DNA of 64,000 nt from Clytia hemisphaerica. Lineage: Eukaryota > Cnidaria > Hydrozoa > Leptothecata > Clytiidae. The DNA lies in contig CACVBU010000572.1 in assembly GCA_902728285.1 (NCBI GenBank), positions 792,892 through 856,891 on the forward strand, read 5' to 3'. Made by a program: the position numbers and the translations under genes. This document shows positions 23,805 through 35,600 of this stretch, one piece after another (position 1 is the stretch's first letter; each line of letters opens with the position of its first letter). Under the pieces are notes generated by a model, which saw only the letters and a program-made list of their open reading frames with translations, did not search any database and was not told where the DNA came from.

Positions 23805-23916
23805 AATACACCGTTTAACAGGTGTCGGTTGCGCACGCGTATGAACACTAAAGTGAGCATTTATTTTTACCTACCGCCTCTACGGTGGAAATGGCGAGAC
23901 TGTTAAACGGTGTATT
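23805..23916. mobile_element. Short MITE, AATACACCGTTTAACAG termini
   Basis: AATACACCGTTTAACAG is perfectly inverted as CTGTTAAACGGTGTATT. 112 bp, non-coding, less AT-rich than its surroundings. Confidence 0.9.
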
Positions 23917-24891
23917 CCAACAAACAACAATCAATATACCGTAACAGGATCCCACGGTGTAAACATTATCAACCAACAAAACCCACACCACCAAAATTGT
24001 AAAAATAAGTCAATATAATTTCTATCAACAATTTCTCGTAAAATGTTTTATTTCCAACATTCTGACTGTCTGATACCAATCATGGCTGGAGTCATCATGT
24101 GTAAGAGTGACTGTGTATAACAACAAAAGTTTATTGAAAATCATCATCCCACGGTCATGGTGAAGCTAAAGATTTATCAACCAAACAAAACTGACGCCAA
24201 GTCAAATCTGTCGCTTAAAAATTTCCATGAAAATTACAATCGAAACTTTATCTCATAAAATGCTTTTTTCAACATTCTGGAGGTGTTCAAAGTTAGAGGT
24301 ATCATATGTAGAGCCAATCAATACATGAAAAGTCATTTGCTATCCCATTTGCCATGAGATATACAAGTCAAGAAATCAAACAATAACCAACAAATCATGT
24401 CTCTTCACTTTCATGTCACATCGTGTTTATATGGGGTAACCAGAAAGTCAATCCACAAGAACAGCCATCTTCCTTTATTATGGAGTGTTCCAAAACTGTT
24501 GGTAGGTTGTTTGGAAGTAAAGAAACCCACACAGTTTGATTTATTTTAAAGATTTAACTTGGTGAAAACAAACTGCATCTTTCTAGCAAAAACTCATGTT
24601 TCAACCTGCTACATAACAATTGCCAGTCGGGTCTGCTACTAACATGTAATAGTTTTATTATAACCGGGCTTGAGAATCCGTAAGGAACCTGTAACATATA
24701 TTATATATATAGTTTATCAGTCGACTCGAATCATGATACATTACTTATACTTCACTGGGTGCATTTTTCGCTGTGAAATTAAAAACAGGCGTCAGTCAGG
24801 GCGTACGGAAGGCGTTTTGACACGGGAAATTATGGAGAAAGCCCGTTTTAATAAATATTTCCCTTTTGGAAAACGGGAAATATTTAATAAT
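23917..24891. other. Gap with a diverged local duplication
   Basis: ATCCCACGGT, CATTCTG and ATCAACCAA..AAAACT clauses recur between 23945-24075 and 24145-24285, suggesting an old tandem duplication. No coding recognised. Confidence 0.3.
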
Positions 24892-25146
24892 TACACGTTT
24901 TTTCTATAAGAACAAACGATAAAGAACATAAGGCTTTGATGGCCAAAATGTTAAGAACAAGTTAAGCATATTTTAAGGCTTTGTGGATTCAAAAACACCA
25001 TTTTTCTTAGGAAAATGGTCAAAAATGCTCACAAAATGGTCAAAATAAGAACATATCTTAAGAACATTTTTAGGCTTTAAAACTCAAAAGGTTAAGAACA
25101 TCCGAAGGCTTCAAAAATTTTGTATGTTCTTATAAAAAAGCGTGTA
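24892..25146 (+). mobile_element. ATAAGAACA-family MITE, full length
   Basis: ACACGTTTTTTCTATAAGAAC to GTTCTTATAAAAAAGCGTGT, flanked on both sides by AATT. It contains GGCTTTGATGGCC and AACATCCGAAGGCTTC. About 540 bp upstream of the KMO start codon. Confidence 0.9.
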
Positions 25147-25544
25147 ATTCGATGAAAGAGGATAAATGTCAGTTAAGAGTATTGATAATTAAGAGTTTTC
25201 TCTTATTATGTAACGTTAGACAAATGTTGTTTTTGAGAAAAATTATATAAGCACACAGAGTTCTTTCCTTGCAAGTTCAAGTTTTGCAACTTTAGAGAAG
25301 TGTATTTTGAGTATTATATCACCAATGAGTGTTTGTGATTTATTCATCCGAGTTTTGTTTCGGATATAACCGTGTGTTGATTTGACAGTGTATAGTTCTT
25401 TCATAATCTTGTCTCTGGTTTACGGTCTGGTCCAACTAACTCGTCTGTAGGGATATTCGTCCCTGTATATGCGAGTGCATCAATTTGCTCAATACGAGCG
25501 CCTTATATTGTCCAATATACAGTCTTCAATATATTTCTGTTATT

Positions 25545-25607
25545 TTTATCCCCACTAGCTGAAAAATTCCACCGGGTCTGTGAGAAGGGGGTGTTTTTAT
25601 ATTTGAA
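25545..25607. repeat. Terminus of the GGGTCTGTGAGA element next to KMO
   Basis: ATCCCCACTAGCTGAAAAATTCCACCGGGTCTGTGAGAAGGG is the same end as at 38955-38995. It lies just 5' of the KMO leader and supplies part of the open frame upstream of the chosen ATG. Confidence 0.8.
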
Positions 25608-25651
25608 AGTTTTCATCTGGATTATCCAATTGTTATTTAGCAAATCTATAC

Positions 25652-25666
25652 TTTTAATATTTGCAG
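25652..25666 (+). promoter_or_regulatory. 3' splice site in the KMO 5' leader
   Basis: TTTTAATATTTGCAG is a good acceptor 23 bp before the KMO ATG. It implies either a 5'UTR intron or a spliced-leader acceptor. The sequence cannot separate the two. Confidence 0.5.
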
Positions 25667-25689
25667 CATTAAAAAAAACAATACCAATT

Positions 25690-27393
25690 ATGGAAGATAA
25701 AAACAAAGAAAAAGAGCAAAAGAAAATCATAGTGGTCGGAGCTGGATTAGTAGGATCATTACAAGCTTTATATTTCGCACAACGATCATACAACGTACAA
25801 GTTTACGAATACAGGCCTGATCCACGAACCCAGGCTAATGTCGCTGGTCGTAGTATCAATTTAGCTTTATCCAAACGTGGTCGGGAAGCGTTAAAAGGGG
25901 TTGGTGCCGAGGAGCATGTTGTTAAGACTGGGATCCCAATGCATTCCCGTATGATTCATTCTCACGATGGGAAACAGTCGGCGATTCCTTATGGGAAAAA
26001 ACATCAATATATCCTATCCATCGATCGTAGAGCGTTAAATGAGCATTTAATTAGCTTAGTGGAGAAACATCCTAATGTTGATTTCCATTTTGATTCGAAA
26101 TGTGTTGATGCCAATATCAAAAACACCGAGGTGACTTTTCAGGATAAGGAAAGTAAAGTGGATTCTATTGAACAAGGAGATTTGATTGTTGGATGTGATG
26201 GTTCTTTTTCTGGCATCAGAAAACAACTCATGAAATTGAACAGAATGAATTATTCTCAGGTAAAAACCTTATGATGCTTAAAGAGGCCTCCTCACTACCT
26301 TGTCAATCTTTTTACGCCGGTCCTAATTTAGAGCCAGCCCCTTTTAACGCCGGCCCTTATTACGCCAAAGCTTTTCAATTTTGAGCTCGGCCTTAATTGA
26401 ATTCCGATCCCTTACGCCAGCCCTTATTACACAAGCGACAAATAATAACACCGATATGCATCTCCCTGGTTTAGCTCACTAGGGGAAACATGTGTTATTG
26501 TAAGTATCAAACAGTAAAATATTTTGGTTATTTTTAAGGTATATATACCACATGGTTACAAAGAAATCGAAATGCCACCAGGATCAGATGGTGATTTCAT
26601 AATGGCTCCCAATTATCTTCACATCTGGCCACGTGGTACATTCATGATGATTGCCTTACCCAATCAAAACAAAACATTCACGTGTACTTTGTTCATGCCC
26701 TACGCCATTTTTGATCAAATCAAGACCGAAGAAGACATCATGTCTTTTTTCGAACGTGAATTCCCTGACTCAATTCCTTTGATTGGTAAAGAGAAAATCA
26801 TCTCTGACTACAAGACCAATCCGGTTGGTGATTTAATCAGTGTTAAATGCTCACCTTACCATTACCAAGATAAATGTGTTATTGTTGGAGATGCTGCTCA
26901 TGCGATGGTACCTTTCTACGGTCAAGGAATGAATTGTGGATTTGAAGATTGTCTGGTGCTACATCAAATCCTTGATAAACACAATGGCGATTTTATGGCT
27001 GGTTTGGAAGAATATTCGAGAACAAGAAACCCAGATGCTGAAGCAATCATTGATCTGGCAATGTATAATTATTTAGAAATGAGGGATCATGTCAATTCTA
27101 AATTATATGTCTTAAGAAAATATTTTGATGGTTTTTTGAATTGGATTTTACCAAGGCACTGGATTCCATTGTATACAATGACCACATTCACCAGAATTCC
27201 TTACCATAAAGTTATCGAGAAAAGTAAAAAACAAGATCAAATTGTCCAGAAACTTATAACTGGTATCAAAGTCCTTAGTTTGATTGGTATCTCTGTGATT
27301 GTTTATCAGAGGAGGGAAAATATTCCACCGTTGGTTAAAGACTTTTCAGTATTCACGGTAAATGTTCAGGATACTTTAAAAGGTATTTTTTAA
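25690..27393 (+). CDS. KMO: Kynurenine 3-monooxygenase
   Basis: Two exons, 25690-26259 and 26539-27393, joined at CAG|GTAAAA and TTTTTAAG|GT in phase 0, encode 474 aa (vertebrate KMO is about 480). It is a flavoprotein hydroxylating L-kynurenine to 3-hydroxykynurenine with NADPH and O2 on the outer mitochondrial membrane. Visible marks are the FAD dinucleotide fold VVGAGLVGS (residues 15-23), GRSINLALSKRGREAL, IPMHSRMIHS, DLIVGCDGSFS, then in exon 2 YIPHGYKE, NYLHIWPRGTFMMIALPN and the second FAD motif GDAAHAMVPFYGQGMNCGFEDC. A C-terminal hydrophobic stretch (ITGIKVLSLIGISVIVY) fits the membrane anchor. The ATG at 25690 is chosen because homology begins soon after it; the upstream open frame overlaps a transposon end and a splice acceptor. 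The single coding intron contains repeated TTACGCCGGCCC words. Confidence 0.97.
26280..26450. repeat. Degenerate ACGCCGGCCCTTA repeats in the KMO intron
   Basis: TACGCCGGTCC, AACGCCGGCCCTTATTACGCC and TACGCCAGCCCTTATTAC recur at 30-50 bp spacing. Non-coding. Confidence 0.55.
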
Positions 27394-27909
27394 ATGCACA
27401 TTGGATCTTCATTTATGATGCTCGCAATTTTTAGCATTTACAATATTTTTACTCTTTCCTAGAAACTAATATGTATGGTAAGCTCTAGTAAGATAATAAG
27501 CAGTTATTGGACAAAGTCGAATCCAATATATGCAAAAATATTGGGCGTGCCAGAAAAGATATTGGACGAGGCTTCGCCGAGTCTAATAACTGCTTATTAT
27601 TATCCGGACATTTGTTCAGGTATGCTGCGAAGAACAGCGACACATTATTTTTTTAAATACCTTCTCACTCCATGGAAGCTATATATTCGAAAATATTGGA
27701 CATCAAAGAAGCCAATCAAATGTCGCTATTTACGCGCGTCGGATAATAATTTTCTTTATGATTAGGTATATTATCTATGAATTATAAAAAAGCAAGAAAT
27801 TTGAAATGACTAACTTAGGTGTATTTGAAACACGGTATAATTAATTATGACTACGACAGAAAAAATTACAAAATCGAAAAAACAATTTTTTAAACACTAG
27901 TAAAAATAT
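27394..27909. other. Convergent intergenic spacer with an inverted repeat
   Basis: Between the KMO stop and the RBR ligase stop. 27487-27600 folds: ATAATAAGCAGTTATTGGAC is inverted as ..TCTAATAACTGCTTATTAT, with further CCAATAT/ATATTGG pairs inside. The reading frame through it is a by-product. No canonical AATAAA seen close to either stop. Confidence 0.6.
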
Positions 27910-30900
27910 TTACGATTTTATATTTGCTGAAATAGATTTTAGGATATTTTCGATATCCGCTGTATGAAGTTCAAGTTCGTCTGTATTCATTTTACCAGAG
28001 TATATCCCTCTATATAGGGTTTGAATCAAGAGTTCATTTGAAAAGCTGATTCTTCTGCAATACGACATAATCTTTGGTGAGGTCAGCTTTGGTTCAACTA
28101 ATTTACTTATGGATAACATTCGAAGCACATTAATAGATTTCTTCAGGATCTTCATACTCTCTAATGCTGATTGATAGAACATAACTTTAAAAGTTAATTT
28201 CCTGTTACTAATCTGGCTCCAAAGTCTATTCAAAATAACATTCGAATTCGATTCTGTTAACACTTCCATCAATCGTTTTTCCTTCACTGATAGGATAGGC
28301 ATGAATGCATATTCCTTTGTGCTCTGTTGACATCCATTACCATGTTCATTAAAGGGTGTTGTGCAATTCCAACAAAACCCTTCGTTTGAGCAAATACACA
28401 TCATTACATAGCAACCACCGTTTTTCTCGATGAATTTCCCACATCGTGGACAATGTTTACCACGAACGTTCGTCTTCAAAACACGCCCTGTTGAATCAAT
28501 ATTACCGTATTTCACTAACCTTTCAGTAAGCGTATTAAGTTTAGCATATGTTTGACAGGATAAAGGCCAATGTGCTGTTTTCTTGCAGGTGAAACACCAT
28601 GACCGATGACATTTTCCACATTGGACCTCCAATGTTCTTGACAGGATTTCAGAAGCTTTAGGAACGTGAGGGATTAATGATTCATCTACAATAACAACAT
28701 GCTTGCAATCATTATTAGGGCATGATTCTATGTTTTTAGATTTCTGTATAAGCTGTTTGGTGTAACCTTTGACATAAAGATTAAACAAATCCCAAGTTAC
28801 TTTAGATAGTAAAGTAACAACATCGATAACCGACTCGCATTTATATGCAAGGCATGTAATGTTTTTGGTTGATCCATTGGTGATTTTGGATTTTAAGTAT
28901 TCTTTCCAGCATTCATTGCAGAATAAATGTCCACATTTGTTAAGTGTGGTGGTGTACGTTTCAGAGGAAATCTCGTTGAAACAACTTGAGCATTCTGTTG
29001 CTGTTGGAAACAAGGAGCTGGCGTATTCAGCCTGGTCATAATGGTAGAAACCTGAATCAATGATAAGTTGAGATTCTGATTTTGTCGTGACTTTTTCATC
29101 TTCATTTTTTAAAGGAATTGTCGGACCTTCAGTATCTGTTGTTGATAACCCTGGATAAAACATATCAACAAAATTGTGGAAACATATTGGTTCGTCAACG
29201 GTGAATAATTCGAGCAAATTCAGGTCAAGGTCTCCATCAAAACCAAGAAATGTTACTTTAAATGTTGAAATCGATTCTGACGTTGATTGAACTTCAAACA
29301 AAATCTTTGAAGACATCGGATCAACTTCATTCATGATGATGAATTTTCTTTGCACTGTTTGTCCTTCAACATAGAATTGTCCATACACATCATGTAAAAG
29401 GTTTTGCTCAATACTGTCATTATTAAAAGTAACAATAACTGAATTGTCCACGTCAACATTATCTTCTTTATCTGATGATTCTTGGTAAATAGATGATACA
29501 GGAGCTTCGATCTCAATGATATGTTTTTCTTTTGGTTCCACTAATAGATTGCGGTTGAATTTACGCTTGGCTTTCTTTACCTTAGGGGTTGATTTGATTT
29601 CAGAATCTTTCTTTAATTTTAATTCCATCAAATTCAAATACTGTTCTTTATATGAATATTCTATACCAAATTCTTCATCATCGGCATTAAATTCTGATTC
29701 CTCACTTTCAAAATATTGTTCATTTTCAAATACTTGATGGTCAACGTTCTGCCTTAAGGTCATCGAGTTCTTTATACGAGGATCCCAGACTCCTCCATAC
29801 CGCCACTTTCCCCAGTTGTATTTCCTGTCTTTATGGTACTTTCTCTTGAAATTTGATCCTCTGACTTCTGACTCAAGTTTGAACGGATATGTTGCTGTCA
29901 TACTTGGTTTTTTGATGATAAATTGGCAATCTGCGTCACTATCTCTGTCGCATCTGATATTGTTGGGTTTGCTAAATTAGTAAATTCAAATGATAAGTCC
30001 TATTTTCTTCCTTAGCAAATTCTTATATTCATAAAAAAAATGAGATTTATATTATAAAGCGGAGTCTCCATTGAATTGAAATATGTTCAAGTTATGAAAA
30101 TTTCGATTCATGAAGACTAAGATTTATGAGACATTGTTGACTGACAGGAACAAGAATAAACTTATTTGAAATAAGGAGACATTCGAGTAGTAAAGGTTCG
30201 AGTTCTGGAAACTCGGGTATACTTACAAGGAATAATTTTGTTCTGAGCGTCCTTCCGAGTCTTTTACAGATGATACACACATTCTTGCTCTTCGATAATG
30301 AGAATTGTAATACGGTAAGGTCTCTAAAATCTCGATTTTCTTGTCCGTTTTACCAAATTTAGCTTCAAGCTGCCCTTGCAGTTGCCAGTTCTTCCTTTTT
30401 TTGAGTGAAAATTCAACATTTCGAACAACTCTTGGCTCTTGGTTTGGATTATTTGATATTTGTTTTGAATGGATTATATTTTCATTTGATCTTTCTTGGA
30501 TAAAAACGCTATCTCTTGCCTCGTTGATGAAGTCTGAAGAGAGAATTGTAGATTATATTTGAAAATACAGACTACATTATAACATTTTACCGCGCAGACG
30601 TAGCAAACTGTCATTACATAGTCTATAATATCCATGGACACGGCTTCTCTACCTAGCTCGAGATATTGAGGTTCAAAAAGTGCAAAAAGTGGACAGAATA
30701 GCTGTTTCTGGCTGAGAAAGACTATTTATAAAGGTCAATAATTCGAGTTAAGTAGAGAAATCATCTATACTCGCAATATATCTCTAATCTTAACTTTCTG
30801 AGAGCTTTCCAAAAATATACAACATATCTCTCTTTTCTCAAGCTAAAATTTTCATTAAAATTTTACCCTATGATTTTTTCCTGAGACACGAAAAACACAC

Positions 30901-31963
30901 CAAAGTGTCCGAAAAAATTTCAAATTTAGTAAGTAAATTTGCGACCCTGTCAGACATATTATATTTTCTGTTAGGCCCACTCTTCCTGAATCTAAAAATG
31001 TAAAAATCACGATGAAAAAATTTGAAGGGGAAGAAAATGAGGACTTTTGCGAAGAAGAGTATTTCAACTTTTAAAAGGACCTTATTTTCGGCGAAGAAAA
31101 AACGTTTTGAAAACTTTTTTTCACGAGATGGTGTATCTCTTGTCGAACAAAAAACAATTTTCCGATCAAAATCCGTACCCTCCTTTTGCGTAGGTTTTGA
31201 CCTCTCCCCTCCGAATTCCATAAAGTCATTTTTGTAATTAAATATACCAATAAGGTAATTACATTGATAGAATAAATTCACAAAAACAACTTATAAAGAC
31301 GGTTTTTTTAAAAGTGTCAAGGAACTCAAAAACAAAAGTGTTAAAAAAGCCGTTAAAAAGACCCTAGGCCTAGCCAGTGGCACGTCCCCGTATCCCATTT
31401 TGTATAAGTTAATAAGTAACATAATTTCGCTTAACATTCCAATCGTTTTAAGCCCTTCATTGGTCGATTCGGGTTGATTGAACGAATATTTGAAAGATTC
31501 TTGGAAAAAAACAGTTGGGTAGTACTTTAATCGGATTAATTTTCGCGAGATTAAATTTCGCGATTTCGCGAATTTTTGCCATTTTCGCTAAATTAAAACT
31601 TGCGAACACGCGTGAGATTCCTGATTCGCGAAATTAAATCCACCACAAAACTTTTAAAATTGTATTTTTGGTGGAGAAACTAGTTCCAAGTCTCCATTTA
31701 TGGCAAAAAATGGCTATTTTCAGCCTTTTTCTGGCTTATTCGCGAAATTAAATCCATGCAAAATATTTCAAAACTCTGACTTGCGAAATTAAATCCAGAA
31801 AATTTCGCGATTTTTTTAGCTCGCGAAATTTAATCTCGCGAAATTTAATCCGGTTAAAGTAGTGTAACCTGAATCAAATCTGACATCATTACGTACCTGT
31901 TCTGAAAAGATTTCGGAGGGTGTTCCCTGTATTTCCACCGTATTTCGATTTTTTCAACACCAT
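27910..31963 (-). CDS. RBR-type (RING-IBR-RING2) E3 ubiquitin ligase, Ariadne-like
   Basis: Three exons: 31897-31963, 30227-30533 and 27910-29953. Donors are CAG|GTACGT and CCTT|GTAAGT; acceptors are CTTCAG and ATATCAG; phases match, giving 805 aa. The ATG at 31963 has a strong context (ACCAAGATGG). RING1 uses C446, C449, C465, H467, C470, C473, C492, C497. The IBR is a perfect C6HC (C536, C541, C570, C573, C578, C581, H586, C591). RING2/Rcat runs C626 to C655 with CPRC..IEKNGGC..MMC, so C639 is the predicted thioester cysteine. RBR enzymes accept ubiquitin from an E2 onto that cysteine before passing it to substrate. The N-terminal 440 residues (acidic patch, WDPR motif) and the helical C-terminus match no domain I recognise; no clear UBA, ankyrin or UBL. 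Intron 2 is only 273 bp; the 3' exon holds all catalytic modules. Confidence 0.9.
31523..31861. mobile_element. Element with TCGCGAAATTAAATC repeats
   Basis: TACTTTAATCGGATTAA is inverted as TTAATCCGGTTAAAGTA. The interior repeats CGCGAAATTAAATC in both orientations. It ends 36 bp from the RBR exon 1 donor, in intron 1. A diverged relative lies at 60870-61010. Confidence 0.8.
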
Positions 31964-32625
31964 CTTGGTAAAATGTTGTGATATCCAAAGTTCTGTATGA
32001 TATAGATGTTAGCTGGATTATTGAAGAGAGTGAGCAGGCGTCACCACACTTAGCAGTACAAGTTGAAGAATTCCTCTCTCTTCTGTGGTCTTTGCTCTGT
32101 GTTGAGTTGATCCAAACTACAGGTTGAGTTTGATAAATCTGAGATTCGTCTCATATTTATGTTTGTAATGAGTTGCTCGGGTTGGTGCAATAGAGATAAA
32201 GATTGTGGTGTCAAATATTTTTTTGATGATCGAAGCAATTTATTGCATTTAGATTTCACCACTTTTTTTTTATGCCGCCATCTTGATCACATTCACTTTC
32301 GATTTCTTGTTTACATTTTTACAAAGACCGTCGACTTCGGCCCGGGATTTACATTTTATCGTTTTCCATTGGTTAAGAGTGACGTAATTACATTCGATGT
32401 CGCATGATCCTTTCACGTGCTAGACTGGCCACATAACAAACGTACACGTGGACTTGTTTACCAAATTTAATAACCGAAACACGAAATTATGGAAAAGCTA
32501 AATTTGTGATGTAAAAAATTTCGTGTGAGTTCACATCAAAGAAGAAATAAAATTATTTGTTCAACCTGGCTGAAAACTGTTTGATAGAGAAATTGTAATG
32601 TCAATTTATTAAATTTCAATTGAAT
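31964..32625. promoter_or_regulatory. Divergent promoter shared by the RBR ligase and ERdj5
   Basis: The two start codons are 662 bp apart, head to head. Between them lie GCCGCCATCTTG (32274-32285, a YY1-type site reading CAAGATGGCGGC toward the ligase), CCATTGG (32366-32372, inverted CCAAT), TGACGTAA (32380-32387, CRE-like), TTCACGTGC (32412-32420) and ACACGTGGA (32444-32452). ACGT-core sites fit bZIP factors such as XBP1/ATF. No exact ERSE (CCAAT-N9-CCACG) is present. If the ligase starts near 32300, its leader holds short upstream ORFs, the longest at 32050-32154 (34 codons). Factor names are inferred from motif wording only. Confidence 0.6.
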
Positions 32626-35600
32626 ATGTTATTTATTAAACTTTTATTGCCACTGTTTGCACTTAATCTAATTAATCTTCCCATTGCAAATGGAGCTGAA
32701 GACTTTTACAACCTGCTAGGAGTATCAAAAGATGCTACTAAAGCTCAGATAAGAAGAGCTTTCAAGAAAATTGCAATCGAAAAGCATCCAGATAAAAATC
32801 CTGTAAGATTCTGTTGTTTTGAATGTTAAAAATCGATTTCAAAATTTATGCTTTTGTGGCATGGATTTAAATTTTTCATGGATTGATTTTTGTGATTTTT
32901 CTCAATTTTGGGAATATTCACAAAAACTAGCTAGTCCTGGCAAAAAAATTAAAATCTGAATTTTGGCCAAAACTAACCCTCGTTCCATGTGTATTATCAG
33001 CTTTTTTAGACTTAGAGTTAGATTTTCAACAAAGTGCTGCAAAAAATCTTGGAGCAGAAGAAGAATTTATGATCAAATATATTTTCATTTTGAAGAATTT
33101 GTGCGAAAAAGTGAAACATTGAAAAGTTTCATTTTTTGTTGGTTTAATCAAAATGGGGGATTTGGAAAATTCTCTATGTTTGATTTTTCGGACAAACCCT
33201 CTGTGACTATTGGCGAGCACCTTGTTGCTAAGATGTTGGCTTGGAATAAAAAAAAAACACTGAAAACGAAAGTAAAATCTGCCTGCACTCTGGATCCCAT
33301 AAGGCGGGGCCGTCCACATAGTACGTATGCACTAAAATGTCAAAAATCGAGTACCCCTCCCCCTGTACACAAGTGTACGCAAATGGCTATACCTCCTGGT
33401 AATTATGTACTTTTTCATTTCACCCCCCTCCCCTCGGTTGCAGAAAATTTCTAATTCAAATCGTTTGGTTCAGAACTTTATCCTTATTTCATACATGAAA
33501 CTCAATATTTATTAAGAAACTTTTTCTATTTTTTCAGTTAGTCACACTAGCGTCCCACCAGAATGCATATCAAAGATTATTGTTGCGAAAGCGCTACTGT
33601 ATATCGTTTACTTGACTCGGAAGCAAAAAATGCGCCGCACAACTTCTAAAGGGATTCATGAAAAAATAACCTGGCGCTTTTTAATGAAATTAACATTTTC
33701 AAAAACTATGAGATATTGCCTAAAATTTAAGCCAAAGATGAAAAGATTTGAGCCAAGCCAACCTTGAAAACTAATTTGAAGATCAACTTCCCAAGAAAAA
33801 GATCTACAGGGGAGACTGAACCCACCTAGATCTGTGCACTGCCGGATAGACTATTTCCTGGAAATTTTGCCGGACCTCAAACACTGACCCGTTTACATGT
33901 GCAGAATTATTTTTATTATAACGTATAAACAAGCCCTAAAAAATTGAAGAGCTGTCTGGGGAATTGAATGACGAAATTTGGTTGGTTAATATTCTGGCTG
34001 CTGCACGTTCGCAATCGATCATTTTGTCTCATTTTAAGTTTTCAAGTTTTAATTAATTGTTTTGGGAACTTGAACTTGATTCGGGTAACTCTCATCCTTT
34101 GTTGCAAAAATACATCCTGTAGATGACTGATGTTATTTTTTCTGAAAGCTTGATTTCCTAGTGTAACTAACTGTCCTTGATGTTATAAGAAGTGTAAAAG
34201 TTGACAAAAAACAAGCAAAAAAGGGCTATGAAAAAATTTTCTCTGCTTACATACATTTTCCTTTGGCCCCTCCCCTCCCCCTGTACACAAGCATACGCTT
34301 TAGAGAAGATCCATTACCCTTAGTGCGTATGTATCCTACTCTTGATATTGGAGTTTTAGTTTAAACTGACAGTGTAACATCAGACTTTTTATGATGTATT
34401 GTTTTGAGAAGTTCCTCGGTCACTCTCATCAGCCTACACCAGGGTATTCTCTGGCGTCTATCGGTAACTTATAAAGCCTGGGATACAAGGGACAGGTTTG
34501 GGCTAAAACTCCTGGGAAAATAAAAGGAATTGAAAAATTAGTTATTTATTAAAATTTCTCAAGAATGGTTCATCAAATTGCCTTCAAATTTCCAAGAGAT
34601 GTAAAATACCAAAAGATATGATTATGCAGCATTTATGATGTCAAATATTGAGATTTTGGAAAATGTTGCTCTTTACTCGCTAATGACCTCTATAACTTCT
34701 TTTAAATGGTATTCAAAACAATTCACAGAGAACTACTGTGGTATTTTTACAGCCCATCAGTCAGCACTTTCTTAGTCAATTTTTGATATCGATTTGGTTA
34801 AAATGAATAGCTATCCTGATTTACACAACCAAGCCCTCTGCCATGCTTTACTCTTTCCTTTTCAACAAATTTTGCTTTTTTTATATTGGTATTGAAATTT
34901 TCCTGTACAGAACAATTGCACATTACCACCCTTGCCAAATACCTCTTCTAGAAATTTACCCCATTTTACAATTTTATAATTTAAATAGGAAATGGATATC
35001 AACTTTTGAATCACCATAAATCTCTTTTTATGTTTGACAGCAAGTGTCATGAAAGTAACCTTTAGCTATTTGATTGAAATTCAATAATCTTTCTTTTTTT
35101 ATCATAGAATGATCCTGGAGCTCATGAAACATTCACAAAGATTAACCGTGCATATGAAACTTTAAAAGGTGATATTATAAACCAAAAACCAATCATTTTT
35201 ATTTAAAAATTAAATATCACTTTCAGGTGATTAGGTATCACTTCCTTAGGAATCCTAGGAACCTTTTCAGATTCTAAAATATATTTGGTCAACTTTTTAG
35301 TCTACAGATGTACTATCTTTGGCCAGATATTGTGAGACCAAAACAATGGCCTTCTTACCGAAGCTCTTAATTCATACCTCTGAAATGAAACAAAGACAGA
35401 TGATCAGTAAGTATCATTTTTCAACTCCAATGCATTTGTGTTTTTAATAGATGATGATTTGCGTAAGAAGTATGATACGTATGGAGAGGAAGGTTTAAAA
35501 GATGATCATTTCTCAAATCAATATCAAAGTTGGAACTTTTACAATGAACAATTTGGTATTTATGATGATGATCCAGAAATCATTACACTCAGCAAAGCTG

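Noticed and set aside
25591..25689. In-frame upstream ATG extending KMO by 33 residues
   Set aside because: It falls partly in a transposon terminus and is separated from the conserved start by a good splice acceptor. Known KMO proteins begin close to the ATG at 25690.
27475..27765. 96-codon plus frame after KMO
   Set aside because: It is read through an inverted repeat whose two arms give complementary words; no family resemblance and no splice connection to KMO.
29901..29901. ATG at 29901 as the true RBR start
   Set aside because: The frame is open upstream to a phase-matched acceptor, and two well-spliced 5' exons with a better ATG context precede it.
30868..31281. 137-codon minus frame between RBR exons
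   Set aside because: Low-complexity Phe/Lys-rich translation inside intron 1 of the RBR gene, with an overlapping open plus-strand frame; no splice fit.
32350..32460. Canonical ERSE (CCAAT-N9-CCACG) upstream of ERdj5
   Set aside because: CGTGG at 32447 is followed at the right spacing by CCAAA instead of ATTGG, and the true CCATTGG lies 75 bp away. Only separate CCAAT and ACGT-core sites are supported.
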